Below the pieces are notes generated by a model, which worked only from the letters and a program-made list of their open reading frames with translations, was not told the origin of the DNA and made no database searches. A stretch of 64,000 nt of DNA from Sphingomonas sp. AX6 (GTDB lineage: Bacteria; Pseudomonadota; Alphaproteobacteria; Sphingomonadales; Sphingomonadaceae): the NCBI RefSeq assembly GCF_902506605.1, contig NZ_LR733979.1, forward strand, positions 2,898,008 to 2,962,007, written 5' to 3'. The position numbers and the translations under genes were made by a program. Shown here piece after piece: positions 36,670 through 45,915 of the stretch (position 1 is its first letter; every line of letters starts with the position of its first letter).

Positions 36670-37343
36670 GCACGCGCATCTACGTCGCGCTCGACACGCC
36701 CGATCTGGCGCGGGCAAAGGCGATCGCGACCAAAGTCGGCCATCATGTCGGCGGGATCAAGCTGGGGCTGGAATTCTTCATGGCCAATGGCCGGGCAGGC
36801 GTCCACGAAATGGCCGAACTGGGCCTGCCGATCTTCCTCGACCTGAAATTCCACGACATCCCCAATACGGTGGCCAAGGCGGTGCAGGCGCTCCGTCCGC
36901 TAGAACCGTCGATCCTGACGGTGCACGCCAGCGGTGGCCGCGCGATGATGGAGGATGCTAAAGCCGCAGCGCCGACGGGCACAAAAGTCGTCGCGGTGAC
37001 CATGCTGACCAGCCTGGACGGCGAAGACCTGTCTTCGATCGGGCTGAATCCCGATCCGCATGAACAGGTGGTCCGTCTGGCCGAACTGGCCCGCTCGGCA
37101 GGTGTCGACGGCATCGTCTGTTCGGGTGAGGAAGTCGCAGCCGCCAAACGCGCCTGGAAAGACGGCTTCTTCGTCGTCCCCGGCGTGCGCCCGGCCAACG
37201 GATCGGCGATGAGCGACCAGAAACGCGTGGTCACCCCGCGCGCCGCGCTCGATGCGGGCGCATCGATCCTTGTGGTCGGCCGCCCGATCACCCAGGCCGA
37301 GCACCCCGATCAAGCCGCCCGCGCGATCGAGGCCACGCTGTAA
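36666..37343 (+). CDS. pyrF: Orotidine 5'-phosphate decarboxylase
   Basis: 225 residues. Active site FLDLKFHDIPNTVAKAV with the Asp-Lys-Asp array, KLGLEFFMANG, and the phosphate-binding end VVPGVRPANGSAMSDQKRVV and SILVVGRPIT. Makes UMP from OMP. Starts inside the stop of the LapA-like gene (ATGA) and is followed after 5 bases by a small membrane gene. First enzyme in the lapA-pyrF-trpF-trpB-trpA-accD-folC run. Confidence 0.96.
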   Translation: MSTRIYVALDTPDLARAKAIATKVGHHVGGIKLGLEFFMANGRAGVHEMAELGLPIFLDLKFHDIPNTVAKAVQALRPLEPSILTVHASGGRAMMEDAKAAAPTGTKVVAVTMLTSLDGEDLSSIGLNPDPHEQVVRLAELARSAGVDGIVCSGEEVAAAKRAWKDGFFVVPGVRPANGSAMSDQKRVVTPRAALDAGASILVVGRPITQAEHPDQAARAIEATL

Positions 37344-37348
37344 TTTCG

Positions 37349-37759
37349 ATGCCGGTCGAACAACGCGAGTCGGATGCGAGAGGCCTTGTGCGCGCGCTGG
37401 GCATTATCAGCTTGGCCGTCGCTTTCGGGCTGATCGCGCTGATGATTCACACCGGCGACCCGTCGTCATCATCTTGGTGGCTGGCCGCGATTCCGTTCGC
37501 GCTCTGGATCGTCTGCCCGGCGGTTGCGGCCTATCTGCTCGCACGGCGGCGGCGGGACCGGATTACCTCGATCGCGATGCTCGCCTTTCTCGTCATTTCA
37601 ACTGCGCTATCGGGAGCCGCCTATTATCAGGCGATATTCGTCTCGGAATCCTCGACAGCCGCGCTCGTCTTCCTGTTCGTGCCGCTCTATCAATGGACGG
37701 CATTCCTGGTCGTTGCGGGCGTCATCCTTGCGGTAACGTCATTGGCGAAGCGACGCTGA
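37349..37759 (+). CDS. Hypothetical four-helix membrane protein
   Basis: 136 residues with four hydrophobic helices (ALGIISLAVAFGLIALMIH, WLAAIPFALWIVCPAVAAYL, SIAMLAFLVISTALSGAAYY, WTAFLVVAGVILAVTSLA) and a basic loop ARRRRDRI. No family recognised. It sits between pyrF (5 bases) and a GNAT gene (2 bases) and is likely part of the same transcript. Confidence 0.75.
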   Translation: MPVEQRESDARGLVRALGIISLAVAFGLIALMIHTGDPSSSSWWLAAIPFALWIVCPAVAAYLLARRRRDRITSIAMLAFLVISTALSGAAYYQAIFVSESSTAALVFLFVPLYQWTAFLVVAGVILAVTSLAKRR

Positions 37760-37761
37760 CC

Positions 37762-38271
37762 ATGGATTCGATCCGCATTGCGCCTGCCTGCCCGGACGAT
37801 ATTATCGGCATCCATCCGTTGATCGAGCGCGCCTATCGCGGGGACGATGCGCGGGTCGGCTGGACCCACGAGGCAGATCTGGTAACCGGCGCGCGCACAG
37901 ATTCCGCAACGTTGACCGCGCTGGTGACAGACCCCGCATCGCGCCTGCTGATCGCGTGGGACGGCGACACGCCGATAGGTTGCGTCAATGTCGCGGATCG
38001 TGGGGACGGCCTCGCCTATCTCGGCCTGCTCTGTATCGAGCCTGCGCGACAGGGCACCGGGCTGGGCAAGCGGTTGATGGCCGCCGCCGAGGCTTGTGCT
38101 CACGCTGACTTTGGCGCCGATCGAATCGAGATGACCGTGATCGACGCCCGCGTCGAACTCATCGCCTGGTATCGCCGCCACGGCTATGCCCCCAGCGGCG
38201 AAACGCGCCCCTTCCCCATTTCGCTCGATCCGCCGCTCCGCATGACGGTGCTGGTCAAGCCGCTCGTCTGA
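37762..38271 (+). CDS. GNAT-family N-acetyltransferase
   Basis: 169 residues. The acetyl-CoA motif ARQGTGLGKRLMAAAEACAH is preceded by AYLGLLCIEP and followed by the usual ELIAWYRRHGYAPSGETRPF. Acceptor unknown. The start ATG 37762 lies two bases after the preceding stop; the open frame extends upstream through pyrF but that part is not family sequence. Lies 16 bases before trpF. Confidence 0.88.
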   Translation: MDSIRIAPACPDDIIGIHPLIERAYRGDDARVGWTHEADLVTGARTDSATLTALVTDPASRLLIAWDGDTPIGCVNVADRGDGLAYLGLLCIEPARQGTGLGKRLMAAAEACAHADFGADRIEMTVIDARVELIAWYRRHGYAPSGETRPFPISLDPPLRMTVLVKPLV

Positions 38272-38287
38272 CGGCAAAGCGGGCGCC

Positions 38288-38926
38288 ATGCCGACCACCG
38301 CCAAAATCTGCGGTCTTTCGACGCCCGACACGCTGGACGCCGCGATTGCGGGCGGGGCGAGCCATGTCGGCTTCGTGTTCTTCCCCCCCTCCCCGCGCAA
38401 TGTCGGGTTCGATCAGGTCGCGGGGCTGGCCAGTTCTGTTCCGTCGCATGTCGGCAAGGTCGGGGTGTTCGTCGATCCCGACGATGCGCTGATCGACGCG
38501 GCGCGCGCCGCAGGGCGGCTCGACGCGATCCAGTTGCACAAGACCGCGCCCGACCGGATCGCCGCGATCCGCGCGCGAACCGGGCTGGAAATCTGGGCGG
38601 CGGTCGCGGTGAAGACCCGCACCGATCTCGACCACGCCCGCGCATTTGCCGGAGCCGCCGACCGCATCCTCTATGATGCGAAAACGCCGGAAGGCGCGGC
38701 ACTCCCCGGCGGCATGGGGCTGCGATTCGACTGGTCATTGCTGGAAGGATTTCGCCACCCGCTCCCCTGGGCGCTGTCGGGCGGGCTGGACGCAGGCAAT
38801 ATCGGCGAGGCGGTGCGGCGCACGGGCGCGACGCTAGTTGACGTGTCGTCGGGTGTCGAAAGCGCGCCTGGGGTTAAAGATGTTGGGCGAATCGTTGATT
38901 TCCTGCGCGCAGTCCACGCCACCTGA
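38288..38926 (+). CDS. trpF: Phosphoribosylanthranilate isomerase
   Basis: 212 residues. TrpF signatures AKICGLSTPDTLDAAI (catalytic Cys in KICG), GASHVGFVFFPPSPRNVG, QLHK, LYDAKTPEGAALPGGMGL and LSGGLDAGNIGEAV. Isomerises PRA to CdRP in tryptophan synthesis. It heads the trpF-trpB-trpA-accD-folC order typical of alphaproteobacteria. A family A repeat separates it from trpB. Confidence 0.95.
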   Translation: MPTTAKICGLSTPDTLDAAIAGGASHVGFVFFPPSPRNVGFDQVAGLASSVPSHVGKVGVFVDPDDALIDAARAAGRLDAIQLHKTAPDRIAAIRARTGLEIWAAVAVKTRTDLDHARAFAGAADRILYDAKTPEGAALPGGMGLRFDWSLLEGFRHPLPWALSGGLDAGNIGEAVRRTGATLVDVSSGVESAPGVKDVGRIVDFLRAVHAT

Positions 38927-38935
38927 CCCTCCCTT

Positions 38936-39012
38936 CCGTTCGTTTCGAGCGAAGTCGAGAAATGTGAACCAGGCGTGCGTGAGCGTTTCTCGACTTCGCT
39001 CGAAACGAACGG
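38936..39012. repeat. Family A palindromic repeat inside the trp operon
   Basis: 77 bases, left arm CCGTTCGTTTCGAGCGAAG then TCGAGAAATG, right arm GCGTTTCTCGACTTCGC then TCGAAACGAACGG. Lies between trpF and trpB. Confidence 0.9.
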
Positions 39013-39073
39013 AACATTGGGAGGATCCCCTAGGCTTCCCTAAGTGCTAAGCCATGCTAAAGCGCGGGCCATC

Positions 39074-40303
39074 ATGACCACACCCAACAGCTACCGTGCC
39101 CAGCCCGACGAACGCGGGCATTTCGGCGATTATGGCGGCCGCTATGTCGCCGAGACGCTGATGCCGCTCGTCCTCGAACTCGGCGAGGAATATAAGCGCG
39201 CCAAGGCCGACCCCGCCTTCGCCGCGCAGTTCGACGATCTGCTCAAACATTATGTCGGTCGACCCAGCCCGCTTTATTATGCCGAACGCCTGACCGACTC
39301 TCTCCGCGAAAGCGCGGACGACGGCATGGGGGCCGAGATTTGGTTCAAGCGCGACGAGCTGAACCATACCGGCGCGCACAAGATCAACAATTGCATCGGC
39401 CAGATCCTGCTGGCGATCCGCATGGGCAAGACGCGGATCATCGCGGAAACCGGCGCGGGTCAGCACGGTGTCGCGACCGCCACCGTGTGCGCGCGTTTCG
39501 GCCTGCCCTGCGTCATCTATATGGGTGCCAAGGACGTCGAGCGGCAGCAGCCCAACGTGTTCCGCATGAAGCTGCTCGGGGCCGAGGTCCGTCCGGTGAC
39601 CAGTGGCGCAGCAACGCTGAAGGATGCGATGAACGAGGGGCTGCGCGACTGGGTCGCGAACGTCCATGATACCTTCTACATCATCGGCACCGCGGCAGGC
39701 CCGCACCCCTACCCCGAACTGGTCCGTGATTTTCAGAGCGTGATCGGCAAGGAAGCGCGCGCGCAGATGCTGTCGCGCATCGATCGCCTGCCCGACCTGC
39801 TGGTCGCGGCGATCGGTGGCGGGTCGAACGCGATCGGACTGTTTCACCCGTTCCTCGACGATGCCGACGTGAATATGCTGGGCGTCGAGGCGGCGGGCGA
39901 AGGGCTGGACCGCAAACACGCCGCCAGCCTCGCAGGCGGCTTCCCCGGCGTGCTCCACGGCAACAAGACCTATCTGCTTCAGGACGATGACGGGCAGATT
40001 ACCGAGGCGCATTCGATCTCTGCCGGGCTCGATTATCCCGGCATCGGCCCCGAACATGCGTGGCTGAAGGATATCGGGCGGGTCGAATATACCTCGATCA
40101 CCGATACTGAGGCGCTGGACGCTTTCCAGCTGCTCTGCCGCACCGAAGGCATCATCCCCGCACTGGAACCTGCCCACGCCATCGCCGCTGTCGCCAAGCG
40201 CGCACGGGAGATGCGGTCGGACCAGATCATCCTCGCGAACCTGTGCGGGCGCGGCGACAAGGACATCTTCACCGTCGCCGAAGCGCTGGGAGTGGCGATA
40301 TGA
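39074..40303 (+). CDS. trpB: Tryptophan synthase beta subunit
   Basis: 409 residues. PLP lysine in [50 protein letters not shown] and the monovalent-cation region all fit TrpB1. Condenses indole with serine. Start at MTTPNSY, ATG 39074; earlier in-frame ATG at 39044 lacks a ribosome-binding site. Unlike the usual tight trpB-trpA spacing, a family C repeat of about 100 bases intervenes before trpA. Confidence 0.97.
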   Translation: MTTPNSYRAQPDERGHFGDYGGRYVAETLMPLVLELGEEYKRAKADPAFAAQFDDLLKHYVGRPSPLYYAERLTDSLRESADDGMGAEIWFKRDELNHTGAHKINNCIGQILLAIRMGKTRIIAETGAGQHGVATATVCARFGLPCVIYMGAKDVERQQPNVFRMKLLGAEVRPVTSGAATLKDAMNEGLRDWVANVHDTFYIIGTAAGPHPYPELVRDFQSVIGKEARAQMLSRIDRLPDLLVAAIGGGSNAIGLFHPFLDDADVNMLGVEAAGEGLDRKHAASLAGGFPGVLHGNKTYLLQDDDGQITEAHSISAGLDYPGIGPEHAWLKDIGRVEYTSITDTEALDAFQLLCRTEGIIPALEPAHAIAAVAKRAREMRSDQIILANLCGRGDKDIFTVAEALGVAI

Positions 40304-40317
40304 TCTCGAATTTATCA

Positions 40318-40421
40318 AGCCCCTCCCCTTCAGGGGAGGGGGCGGGGGTGGGGCCTCGCCTCACTGCCAATCGCTTGTGGACACGCCCCACCCCAACCCC
40401 TCCCCTGAAGGGGAGGGGCTA
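40318..40421. repeat. Family C palindromic repeat between trpB and trpA
   Basis: Left hairpin CCCCTCCCCTTCAGGGGAGG, right hairpin CCCCTCCCCTGAAGGGGAGG, and between them GGGGGTGGGGC pairing with GCCCCACCCC. The whole element is one long nested palindrome that could form strong hairpins in RNA or DNA within the operon. Confidence 0.88.
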
Positions 40422-40425
40422 GCCC

Positions 40426-41238
40426 ATGACTCGCCTCTCCACCGCCTTCGCTATCGCGCGAGATGAACACCGCGCCGCACTCGTCGCGTTCGTCACCGCA
40501 GGCGACCCCTCGTCGCAGGCCACCCCCGCCATCCTCGACGCGCTCGTCGCGGGCGGGGCGGACGTGATCGAACTCGGCATGCCGTTCACCGATCCGATGG
40601 CGGACGGCCCAGCGATCCAGTCTGCGAATATCCGCAGCCTGGCCGCAGGCACCACCACCGCCGATATCCTGCAAATCGCCACCGATTTCCGAGCACGACA
40701 TCCGGACGTGCCACTGGTGCTGATGGGCTATGCGAACCCGATGCTCCGTCGCGGCCCAGCGTGGTTCGCCAACGCGGCACGCGCTGCAGGCGTGGACGGT
40801 GTGATCTGCGTCGATCTTCCACCCGAAGAGGATGACGCACTCGGCCCGGAACTGCGCGCGGCCGGGATCGCGCCGATCCGCCTTGCCACTCCGACCACCG
40901 ATGCCGCGCGACTGCCGCAAGTGCTCGAAGGCGCCAGCGGCTTCGTCTATTACGTCTCGGTCGCGGGTATCACCGGGCTGCAACAGGCTGCGCAATCCTC
41001 GATCGAGGAAGCCGTCGCTCGCCTCAAAGCCTCGACCGACCTGCCGATCGCGGTCGGCTTCGGCGTCCGTACGCCGGAACAGGCGGCGGCCATTGCCCGC
41101 GTTGCTGATGGCGTCGTCGTCGGCTCTGCCATCGTAGAACTCGTGGCCCAGCACGGCGCGGATGCACCCGCCGCTGTCACCGCCTATATCCAGACCCTCT
41201 CCGCCGCGATCCGTGCGGCCAGAAAGGAACCCGCATGA
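40426..41238 (+). CDS. trpA: Tryptophan synthase alpha subunit
   Basis: 270 residues. Catalytic Glu and Asp in VIELGMPFTDPMADGPAIQ, then LMGYANPMLRRG, GVICVDLPPEE, and VSVAGITGLQ and VGFGVRTPEQAAAI for phosphate binding. Cleaves indole-glycerol phosphate. ATG follows the repeat by four bases with GGGGAGGGG from the repeat itself at about 6-9 bases, so the repeat may supply the ribosome-binding site. Overlaps accD by ATGA. Confidence 0.96.
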   Translation: MTRLSTAFAIARDEHRAALVAFVTAGDPSSQATPAILDALVAGGADVIELGMPFTDPMADGPAIQSANIRSLAAGTTTADILQIATDFRARHPDVPLVLMGYANPMLRRGPAWFANAARAAGVDGVICVDLPPEEDDALGPELRAAGIAPIRLATPTTDAARLPQVLEGASGFVYYVSVAGITGLQQAAQSSIEEAVARLKASTDLPIAVGFGVRTPEQAAAIARVADGVVVGSAIVELVAQHGADAPAAVTAYIQTLSAAIRAARKEPA

Positions 41239-42089
41239 GCTGGCTCGACAGCGTCCGCAACGCGCTCCCCTTCGTCGCCAAACGCGAAACCCCCGACAAT
41301 CTCTGGCACAAGTGCAAGGGATGCGGGCAGATGGTGTTCACCAAGGAGCTGGAGGAGAACCTCCATGTCTGCCCCTTGTGCGAGCATCACGGTCGCATCG
41401 GGCCGAGCCAGCGCTTCGAATATCTGTTCGACGAGGGCGAGCATGAAGTGCTGCCCAGCCCCAAGGTCGCCGAAGACCCGCTCAAATTTCGCGACACCAA
41501 ACGCTATGTCGATCGGATCAAGGCCGCCCGGACCGATACCGGCGATCCCGATGCTTTCGTAAACGCCGCCGGGCTGATCGGCGGGCGCGAGGCGATCGTC
41601 GGCGTCCAGAATTTCGGCTTCATGGGCGGATCGATGGGCCAGGCGGTCGGCGAGGCGTTCATCGCCGGGGTCGAAGCCGCGATCGCGCGCCGTGCGCCCT
41701 ACATCGTGTTCACCGCCAGCGGTGGCGCGCGGATGCAGGAGGGTATTCTCAGCCTGATGCAGATGCCGCGCACCACCGTGGCGATCGAGATGCTCCATGA
41801 CGCGGGCCTGCCCTATATCGTCGTGCTGACCGATCCCACGTCCGGGGGCGTGATGGCCGCGTACGCCATGCTGGGCGACATCCAGATCGCCGAACCACGC
41901 GCGACCCTGGCCTTCACCGGGCGCCGCGTCATCGAAAACACCATCCGCGAAAAGCTGCCCGACGATTTCCAGACGAGCGAATATTATCTGGAGCACGGCC
42001 TGATCGACATGGTCACACACCGCAAGGAATTGCCCGAAGTGCTGGGCCAGGTGATCGGTCATCTGTGCGGGAAGCGGAAAGCTGCGTAA
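41235..42089 (+). CDS. accD: Acetyl-CoA carboxylase carboxyltransferase subunit beta
   Basis: 284 residues. N-terminal zinc ribbon with Cys27, Cys30, Cys46, Cys49 (KCKGCGQMVF and HVCPLCEHH), then the crotonase-type carboxyltransferase domain: FTASGGARMQEGILSLMQM, VLTDPTSGGVMAAYAMLGD, EPRATLAFTGRRVIE. Works with AccA to make malonyl-CoA. Starts in the trpA stop (ATGA), linking fatty acid and tryptophan genes as in many alphaproteobacteria. Confidence 0.97.
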   Translation: MSWLDSVRNALPFVAKRETPDNLWHKCKGCGQMVFTKELEENLHVCPLCEHHGRIGPSQRFEYLFDEGEHEVLPSPKVAEDPLKFRDTKRYVDRIKAARTDTGDPDAFVNAAGLIGGREAIVGVQNFGFMGGSMGQAVGEAFIAGVEAAIARRAPYIVFTASGGARMQEGILSLMQMPRTTVAIEMLHDAGLPYIVVLTDPTSGGVMAAYAMLGDIQIAEPRATLAFTGRRVIENTIREKLPDDFQTSEYYLEHGLIDMVTHRKELPEVLGQVIGHLCGKRKAA

Positions 42090-42105
42090 CGCGTTTCTCT
42101 CCGTC

Positions 42106-42182
42106 CGTTCGTTTTGACCGAAGTCGAGAAACGCTTCCGAGCGCCAAGATCACTTTTCTCGACTTCGCTCGAAACGAACGGA
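42106..42182. repeat. Family A palindromic repeat between accD and folC
   Basis: 77 bases: left arm CCGTTCGTTTTGACCGAAG then TCGAGAAACG, right arm TTTTCTCGACTTCGC then TCGAAACGAACGG. The left arm has drifted slightly (TTTTGACC), the right is intact. Confidence 0.88.
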
Positions 42183-42219
42183 GGTTGGGAGAACGACCGG
42201 ACAGGACCGCCAATAGCGC

Positions 42220-43557
42220 ATGGACCAAGCCCGTTCCACCGACCCCGCCGTCCAGGCCCAACTCGACCGGCTATGGGCATTGTCCCCCGGCGCGGACGTG
42301 CTGGGGCTAGAGCGCATCACCGCGCTGCTCGCCGCGCTCGGCAATCCACACCACAACCTGCCGCCGGTGTTCCACGTTGCGGGCACCAACGGCAAGGGTT
42401 CGACCTGCGCCTTTCTGCGCGCAGGACTGGAGGCTGCCGGATACCGGGTCCACGCCTATACCAGCCCGCATCTGGTGCGGTTCAATGAACGCATCCGCCT
42501 CGCTGGCACGCTGATCGACGACGCTGCGCTTGCCCCGCTGCTCACGGAGGTGTTGGACGCGGCGGAGGCGGCGCAGATCAGCGCCAGCTTCTTCGAAATC
42601 ACCACCGCCGCCGCGTTCCTGTCCTTCGCTCGCACGCCCGCCGACGCCTGCGTGATCGAGGTCGGACTGGGCGGCCGACTGGATGCGACCAATGTCATCG
42701 ACGCGCCGTTGGTCACCGGCATCGCCCAGCTCGGTGTCGATCACGAAGCCTTTCTGGGGAGCGATCCGGTCGGCATCGCGCGCGAAAAGGCGGGCATCGC
42801 CAAACGCGGCGCGCCATTGGTGACGATGGACTATGCTTCCGCGATCAACGCAGCGTTCGAACGATCGGCCGCGCAGGCGGGCGCTACCCTGCGCCGCCTG
42901 AACCGCGACTGGCATTGGTCCGCGACCATCACCAAGCGCCGGATCGCGGTCGGTGATGGTCGCGGCGACATCTCGGTCCCCTTCCCCCGGCTGGCGGGCG
43001 AGCACCAGCATGCCAATTTGGCGCTCGCGGTAGCGATGATGCGGGCGCAGGACCGGCTGCCGGTGTCCGACACGCCGCTGGGGCGCGCCGCGGAGGCGCG
43101 CTGGCCCGCGCGGATGCAGTTGCTGGGCGATGGGCCGCTCACCGCGTTGTTGCCGCCCGGCAGCAGCGTTTGGCTCGACGGCGGGCACAATGCCGCTGCC
43201 GCCGATGCGCTTGCTGCCGCGATCGCCGATCTGGCCGAAGGGCGCCCGATCGACATCGTCGTCGGGATGCTCGCCAGCAAGGATGCCGCCGCGTTGGTCG
43301 AGCGGCTTGCGCCGCACGCGCGGAGCGTGACCGCGGTTCCGGTGCCCGACCATGCGCATCATGCGCCGCACGCGCTGGTACAGATCGCACTGGCGGCGGG
43401 GGTGCCGATCGCGATCACGGCGGACGATGTGGCGGCCGCGCTCCGCGAGATCGCGACTCGCGCACCCTTCGACAGAGAGCCCGCCCCGGTCCTCATCTGC
43501 GGATCGCTCTATCTCGCCGGTGAAGTGCTTGCCGAAAACGATGAATGGCCGGACTGA
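42220..43557 (+). CDS. folC: Folylpolyglutamate / dihydrofolate synthase
   Basis: 445 residues. Mur-ligase type fold: P-loop VAGTNGKGSTCAFLRAGL, YTSPHLVRFNERIRLAG, VGLGGRLDATNVID, DHEAFLGSDPVGIAREKAGI and the C-terminal LDGGHNAAAA with IVVGMLASKDAAAL. Adds glutamate to folates. Downstream of accD across the family A repeat. ATG 42220 gives the natural N-terminus. Confidence 0.95.
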   Translation: MDQARSTDPAVQAQLDRLWALSPGADVLGLERITALLAALGNPHHNLPPVFHVAGTNGKGSTCAFLRAGLEAAGYRVHAYTSPHLVRFNERIRLAGTLIDDAALAPLLTEVLDAAEAAQISASFFEITTAAAFLSFARTPADACVIEVGLGGRLDATNVIDAPLVTGIAQLGVDHEAFLGSDPVGIAREKAGIAKRGAPLVTMDYASAINAAFERSAAQAGATLRRLNRDWHWSATITKRRIAVGDGRGDISVPFPRLAGEHQHANLALAVAMMRAQDRLPVSDTPLGRAAEARWPARMQLLGDGPLTALLPPGSSVWLDGGHNAAAADALAAAIADLAEGRPIDIVVGMLASKDAAALVERLAPHARSVTAVPVPDHAHHAPHALVQIALAAGVPIAITADDVAAALREIATRAPFDREPAPVLICGSLYLAGEVLAENDEWPD

Positions 43558-43626
43558 TCTTTATTGATATTGACTTGCAATAACCACTTCGTCAGCTTGG
43601 AGCTCAAGCTACGGAGTCTTCCCCTC

Positions 43627-44058
43627 ATGCACGTCACCCAACGCTTCGCGCACACCCTGCCGCACCCCGCACCGACCGATGATACCCGCCGCACGATCCT
43701 GTCCGCGATGCGCCAGATGGGGGCAAAGGGGCTGGATGATGCCGCCACCGCCCACGCCTTCATGACCCATTTCGGCAAGGATTTTCGCCGTCCACTGACT
43801 CTGATGCGCACGCTGATGCTCGAAATGTCGCGCGGTGCGGCCGGACCGATCACCATCGCACCCTGGTGCTGCCGCCGCATGACCGCGCAGGAATCGACCC
43901 TGCTCGCAGTGATCGAGCGCGCGGGCGACAATCCGTGCGCAGCGGCGTTGCTGCTCGCCGACCTGATGGGCGTGCGCGATGCCGGTGCCACGCTGACCAC
44001 CGCACAGGCGCTGGCATTCGCGCTTCAGGATTGCGGGCGACCGCTGGCGAGGGTTTAA
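43627..44058 (+). CDS. Small sphingomonad-type protein, DUF6628-like
   Basis: 143 residues from ATG 43627, preceded by ACGGAG ten bases upstream; the longer frame from 43564 lacks support. Soluble, with helices (RRTILSAMRQMGAKGLDDAA, AAALLLADLMGVRDAG), an APWCCRRMTAQE segment with paired cysteines, and GKDFRRPLTLMRTLMLEMSR. I recall this as a conserved protein of sphingomonads (DUF6628), function unknown. A candidate AT-rich operator lies upstream (43565-43579). Confidence 0.7.
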   Translation: MHVTQRFAHTLPHPAPTDDTRRTILSAMRQMGAKGLDDAATAHAFMTHFGKDFRRPLTLMRTLMLEMSRGAAGPITIAPWCCRRMTAQESTLLAVIERAGDNPCAAALLLADLMGVRDAGATLTTAQALAFALQDCGRPLARV

Positions 44059-44070
44059 GCCACCCTCAAT

Positions 44071-44148
44071 CCGTTCGTCTCGAGCGAAGTCCAGAAACGC
44101 AGGCCAGGCGCATTGTTCACGTTTCTCGACTTCGCTCGAAACGAACGG
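44071..44148. repeat. Family A palindromic repeat, partly degenerate
   Basis: 78 bases: left arm CCGTTCGTCTCGAGCGAAG then TCCAGAAACG with two changes from consensus, right arm CGTTTCTCGACTTCGC then TCGAAACGAACGG intact. Sits between convergent genes. Confidence 0.88.
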
Positions 44149-44164
44149 AATGGTGGATCAGCGA

Positions 44165-45853
44165 TCAAGGCTCGGCAGGCGCATCCTTCCTCGCATCGCC
44201 CTGCCCCTGGGTCCCCGCACTGCCGATCGATGCATCGACCAGGCCCGATCGCATCATCAGCCAGAACAGCAGGATGCCCGGAAACGCGAGGACGGTCGTC
44301 AGCAGATAATATTCGACATAACCGATCGATTCGATCGCCGCCCCCGCAGTCGTCCCCGACAGGAACCGACCGAGGATGCTCGCCGCTGCCGACAGCATGG
44401 CGAACTGGGTGGCGGTGAAGGACAGGTTGCACAGCGCCGACAGGTACGCGACCACGCACACCCCACCGATGCCGCTTGCGAAATTCTCGAACCCCATCGC
44501 CAGCGCCATGCCGGTATTCGAATGGCCGACAGAGGCGAGCGCCGCGAACGACAGGTTGGACACCGCCATCAGCACCAGGCTGATCAGCACCGATCGCTTC
44601 ATCCCCAGCCGCGCATACATGATGCCGCCGACGAAGATGCCGACCAGCAGTGCGATAAAACCGATGCCGACATCGTAGAACGCGATTTCGTCGTTGGTGT
44701 AGCCCAGATCCTCGAACAACAGCCGTAGCGTCAGATTGGCAAGCGTATCGCCCAGCTTATGCACAAGCACGAACAGCAGGATCAGCCAGCCGCCCTCGCG
44801 CTTGAAGAATTCGGCGAGTGGGCCGGTAACCGCGCGCTTGCGGCTATGTTCGGTTGCCGACTCGCCTTCGCCCGTCACGGGCGGCAACAGCGTGAACACC
44901 ACCGCCGCGACTGCGCCGATACCGAGCAGTGTCATCGCAAGCGGGTCGGTCCATCCGGCCATGATCGCGCGCGCGAAACCCGCCACCGGGGCCAGCATCA
45001 CCCAGGTCAGATGGCTCGATCGTCCGGCATCCCGCGCCCGCCGCGCGGTCAGGTCGAACAGCGGAAACGCGTATCCGACCAGCACCATTCGGCTGAGGAT
45101 CGTCACGTCGAGCAACTGGTCGATCCAGGTGCCGAGCAGATAGACCGGCACGAACGAGGCGGCGAACACGCCATACGCCTTGCGCCCCATATAATCGGGC
45201 CATTCGCGCGCGACTTTGCGGACCGGTTCGCCAATCAGCAGCGCGACCAGCATCGCGGGCGCGACGAAAAAGGCGCAGGCGATATAGGCGGCCCCCCAGC
45301 CGTAGCGCGCGGCGATCACCAACGCGAGCGCCCCCGCTCCCGCCGACCCGATCCGCCAGCCATATTGCGACATGCCCGACCCGATGCCGAGTTCGGAGGG
45401 TTCCAGAAGTTCGATCCGGTACGCGTCGATGACGATGTCATAGGTCGCGCCCGCCAGCCCGACGCAGATCGCCGCCAATGCGACCGCGGGCAGGTCCTGC
45501 GTCGGATCGATGCTGCCCAGCACACTGACCGCGATGAACACGAGGATGCTGGTGACGATCAGCCACGACCGTCGCTGACCGATCGCGCCCAACAGCGGCA
45601 GGCGAAATTTGTCGATGACGGGCGCCCACGCCCATTTGAGGTTGTAGGCGAGAAAGGTCAGCGCAAAGGCGGTCACCGCCGATTTGGTGATCCCGTCCTG
45701 CGCCAGTCGCGAGGTCAGCGTCGCCCCGATCATCGCAAAGGGAAAGCCCGACGACATGCCCAGGCCAAGCGCGGCAAGCGGCGCGGGCCGGAAATAGGGC
45801 TTTAAACTGTCGATCACGCTGCCCCGTGGCACCGCTGCCCCCGCTTCACTCAT
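44165..45853 (-). CDS. ampG: AmpG-family muropeptide MFS transporter
   Basis: 562 residues, about 14 membrane helices. The N-terminus LAALGLGMSSGFPFAMIGAT, then FLAYNLKWAWAPVIDKFRLP and AGATYDIVIDAYRIELLEP are characteristic of AmpG permeases, which import anhydromuropeptides for peptidoglycan recycling. C-terminal GFENFASGIGGVCVVAYLSA is also typical. No ampC or nag genes nearby. Divergent from the Rieske oxygenase gene. Confidence 0.92.
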   Translation of the reverse strand: MSEAGAAVPRGSVIDSLKPYFRPAPLAALGLGMSSGFPFAMIGATLTSRLAQDGITKSAVTAFALTFLAYNLKWAWAPVIDKFRLPLLGAIGQRRSWLIVTSILVFIAVSVLGSIDPTQDLPAVALAAICVGLAGATYDIVIDAYRIELLEPSELGIGSGMSQYGWRIGSAGAGALALVIAARYGWGAAYIACAFFVAPAMLVALLIGEPVRKVAREWPDYMGRKAYGVFAASFVPVYLLGTWIDQLLDVTILSRMVLVGYAFPLFDLTARRARDAGRSSHLTWVMLAPVAGFARAIMAGWTDPLAMTLLGIGAVAAVVFTLLPPVTGEGESATEHSRKRAVTGPLAEFFKREGGWLILLFVLVHKLGDTLANLTLRLLFEDLGYTNDEIAFYDVGIGFIALLVGIFVGGIMYARLGMKRSVLISLVLMAVSNLSFAALASVGHSNTGMALAMGFENFASGIGGVCVVAYLSALCNLSFTATQFAMLSAAASILGRFLSGTTAGAAIESIGYVEYYLLTTVLAFPGILLFWLMMRSGLVDASIGSAGTQGQGDARKDAPAEP

Positions 45854-45915
45854 TTACGCTTGCTCCCCGCACAGATTGCGCGCGACACTAACCGAAAATA
45901 TGGCAGAGGATAGCC

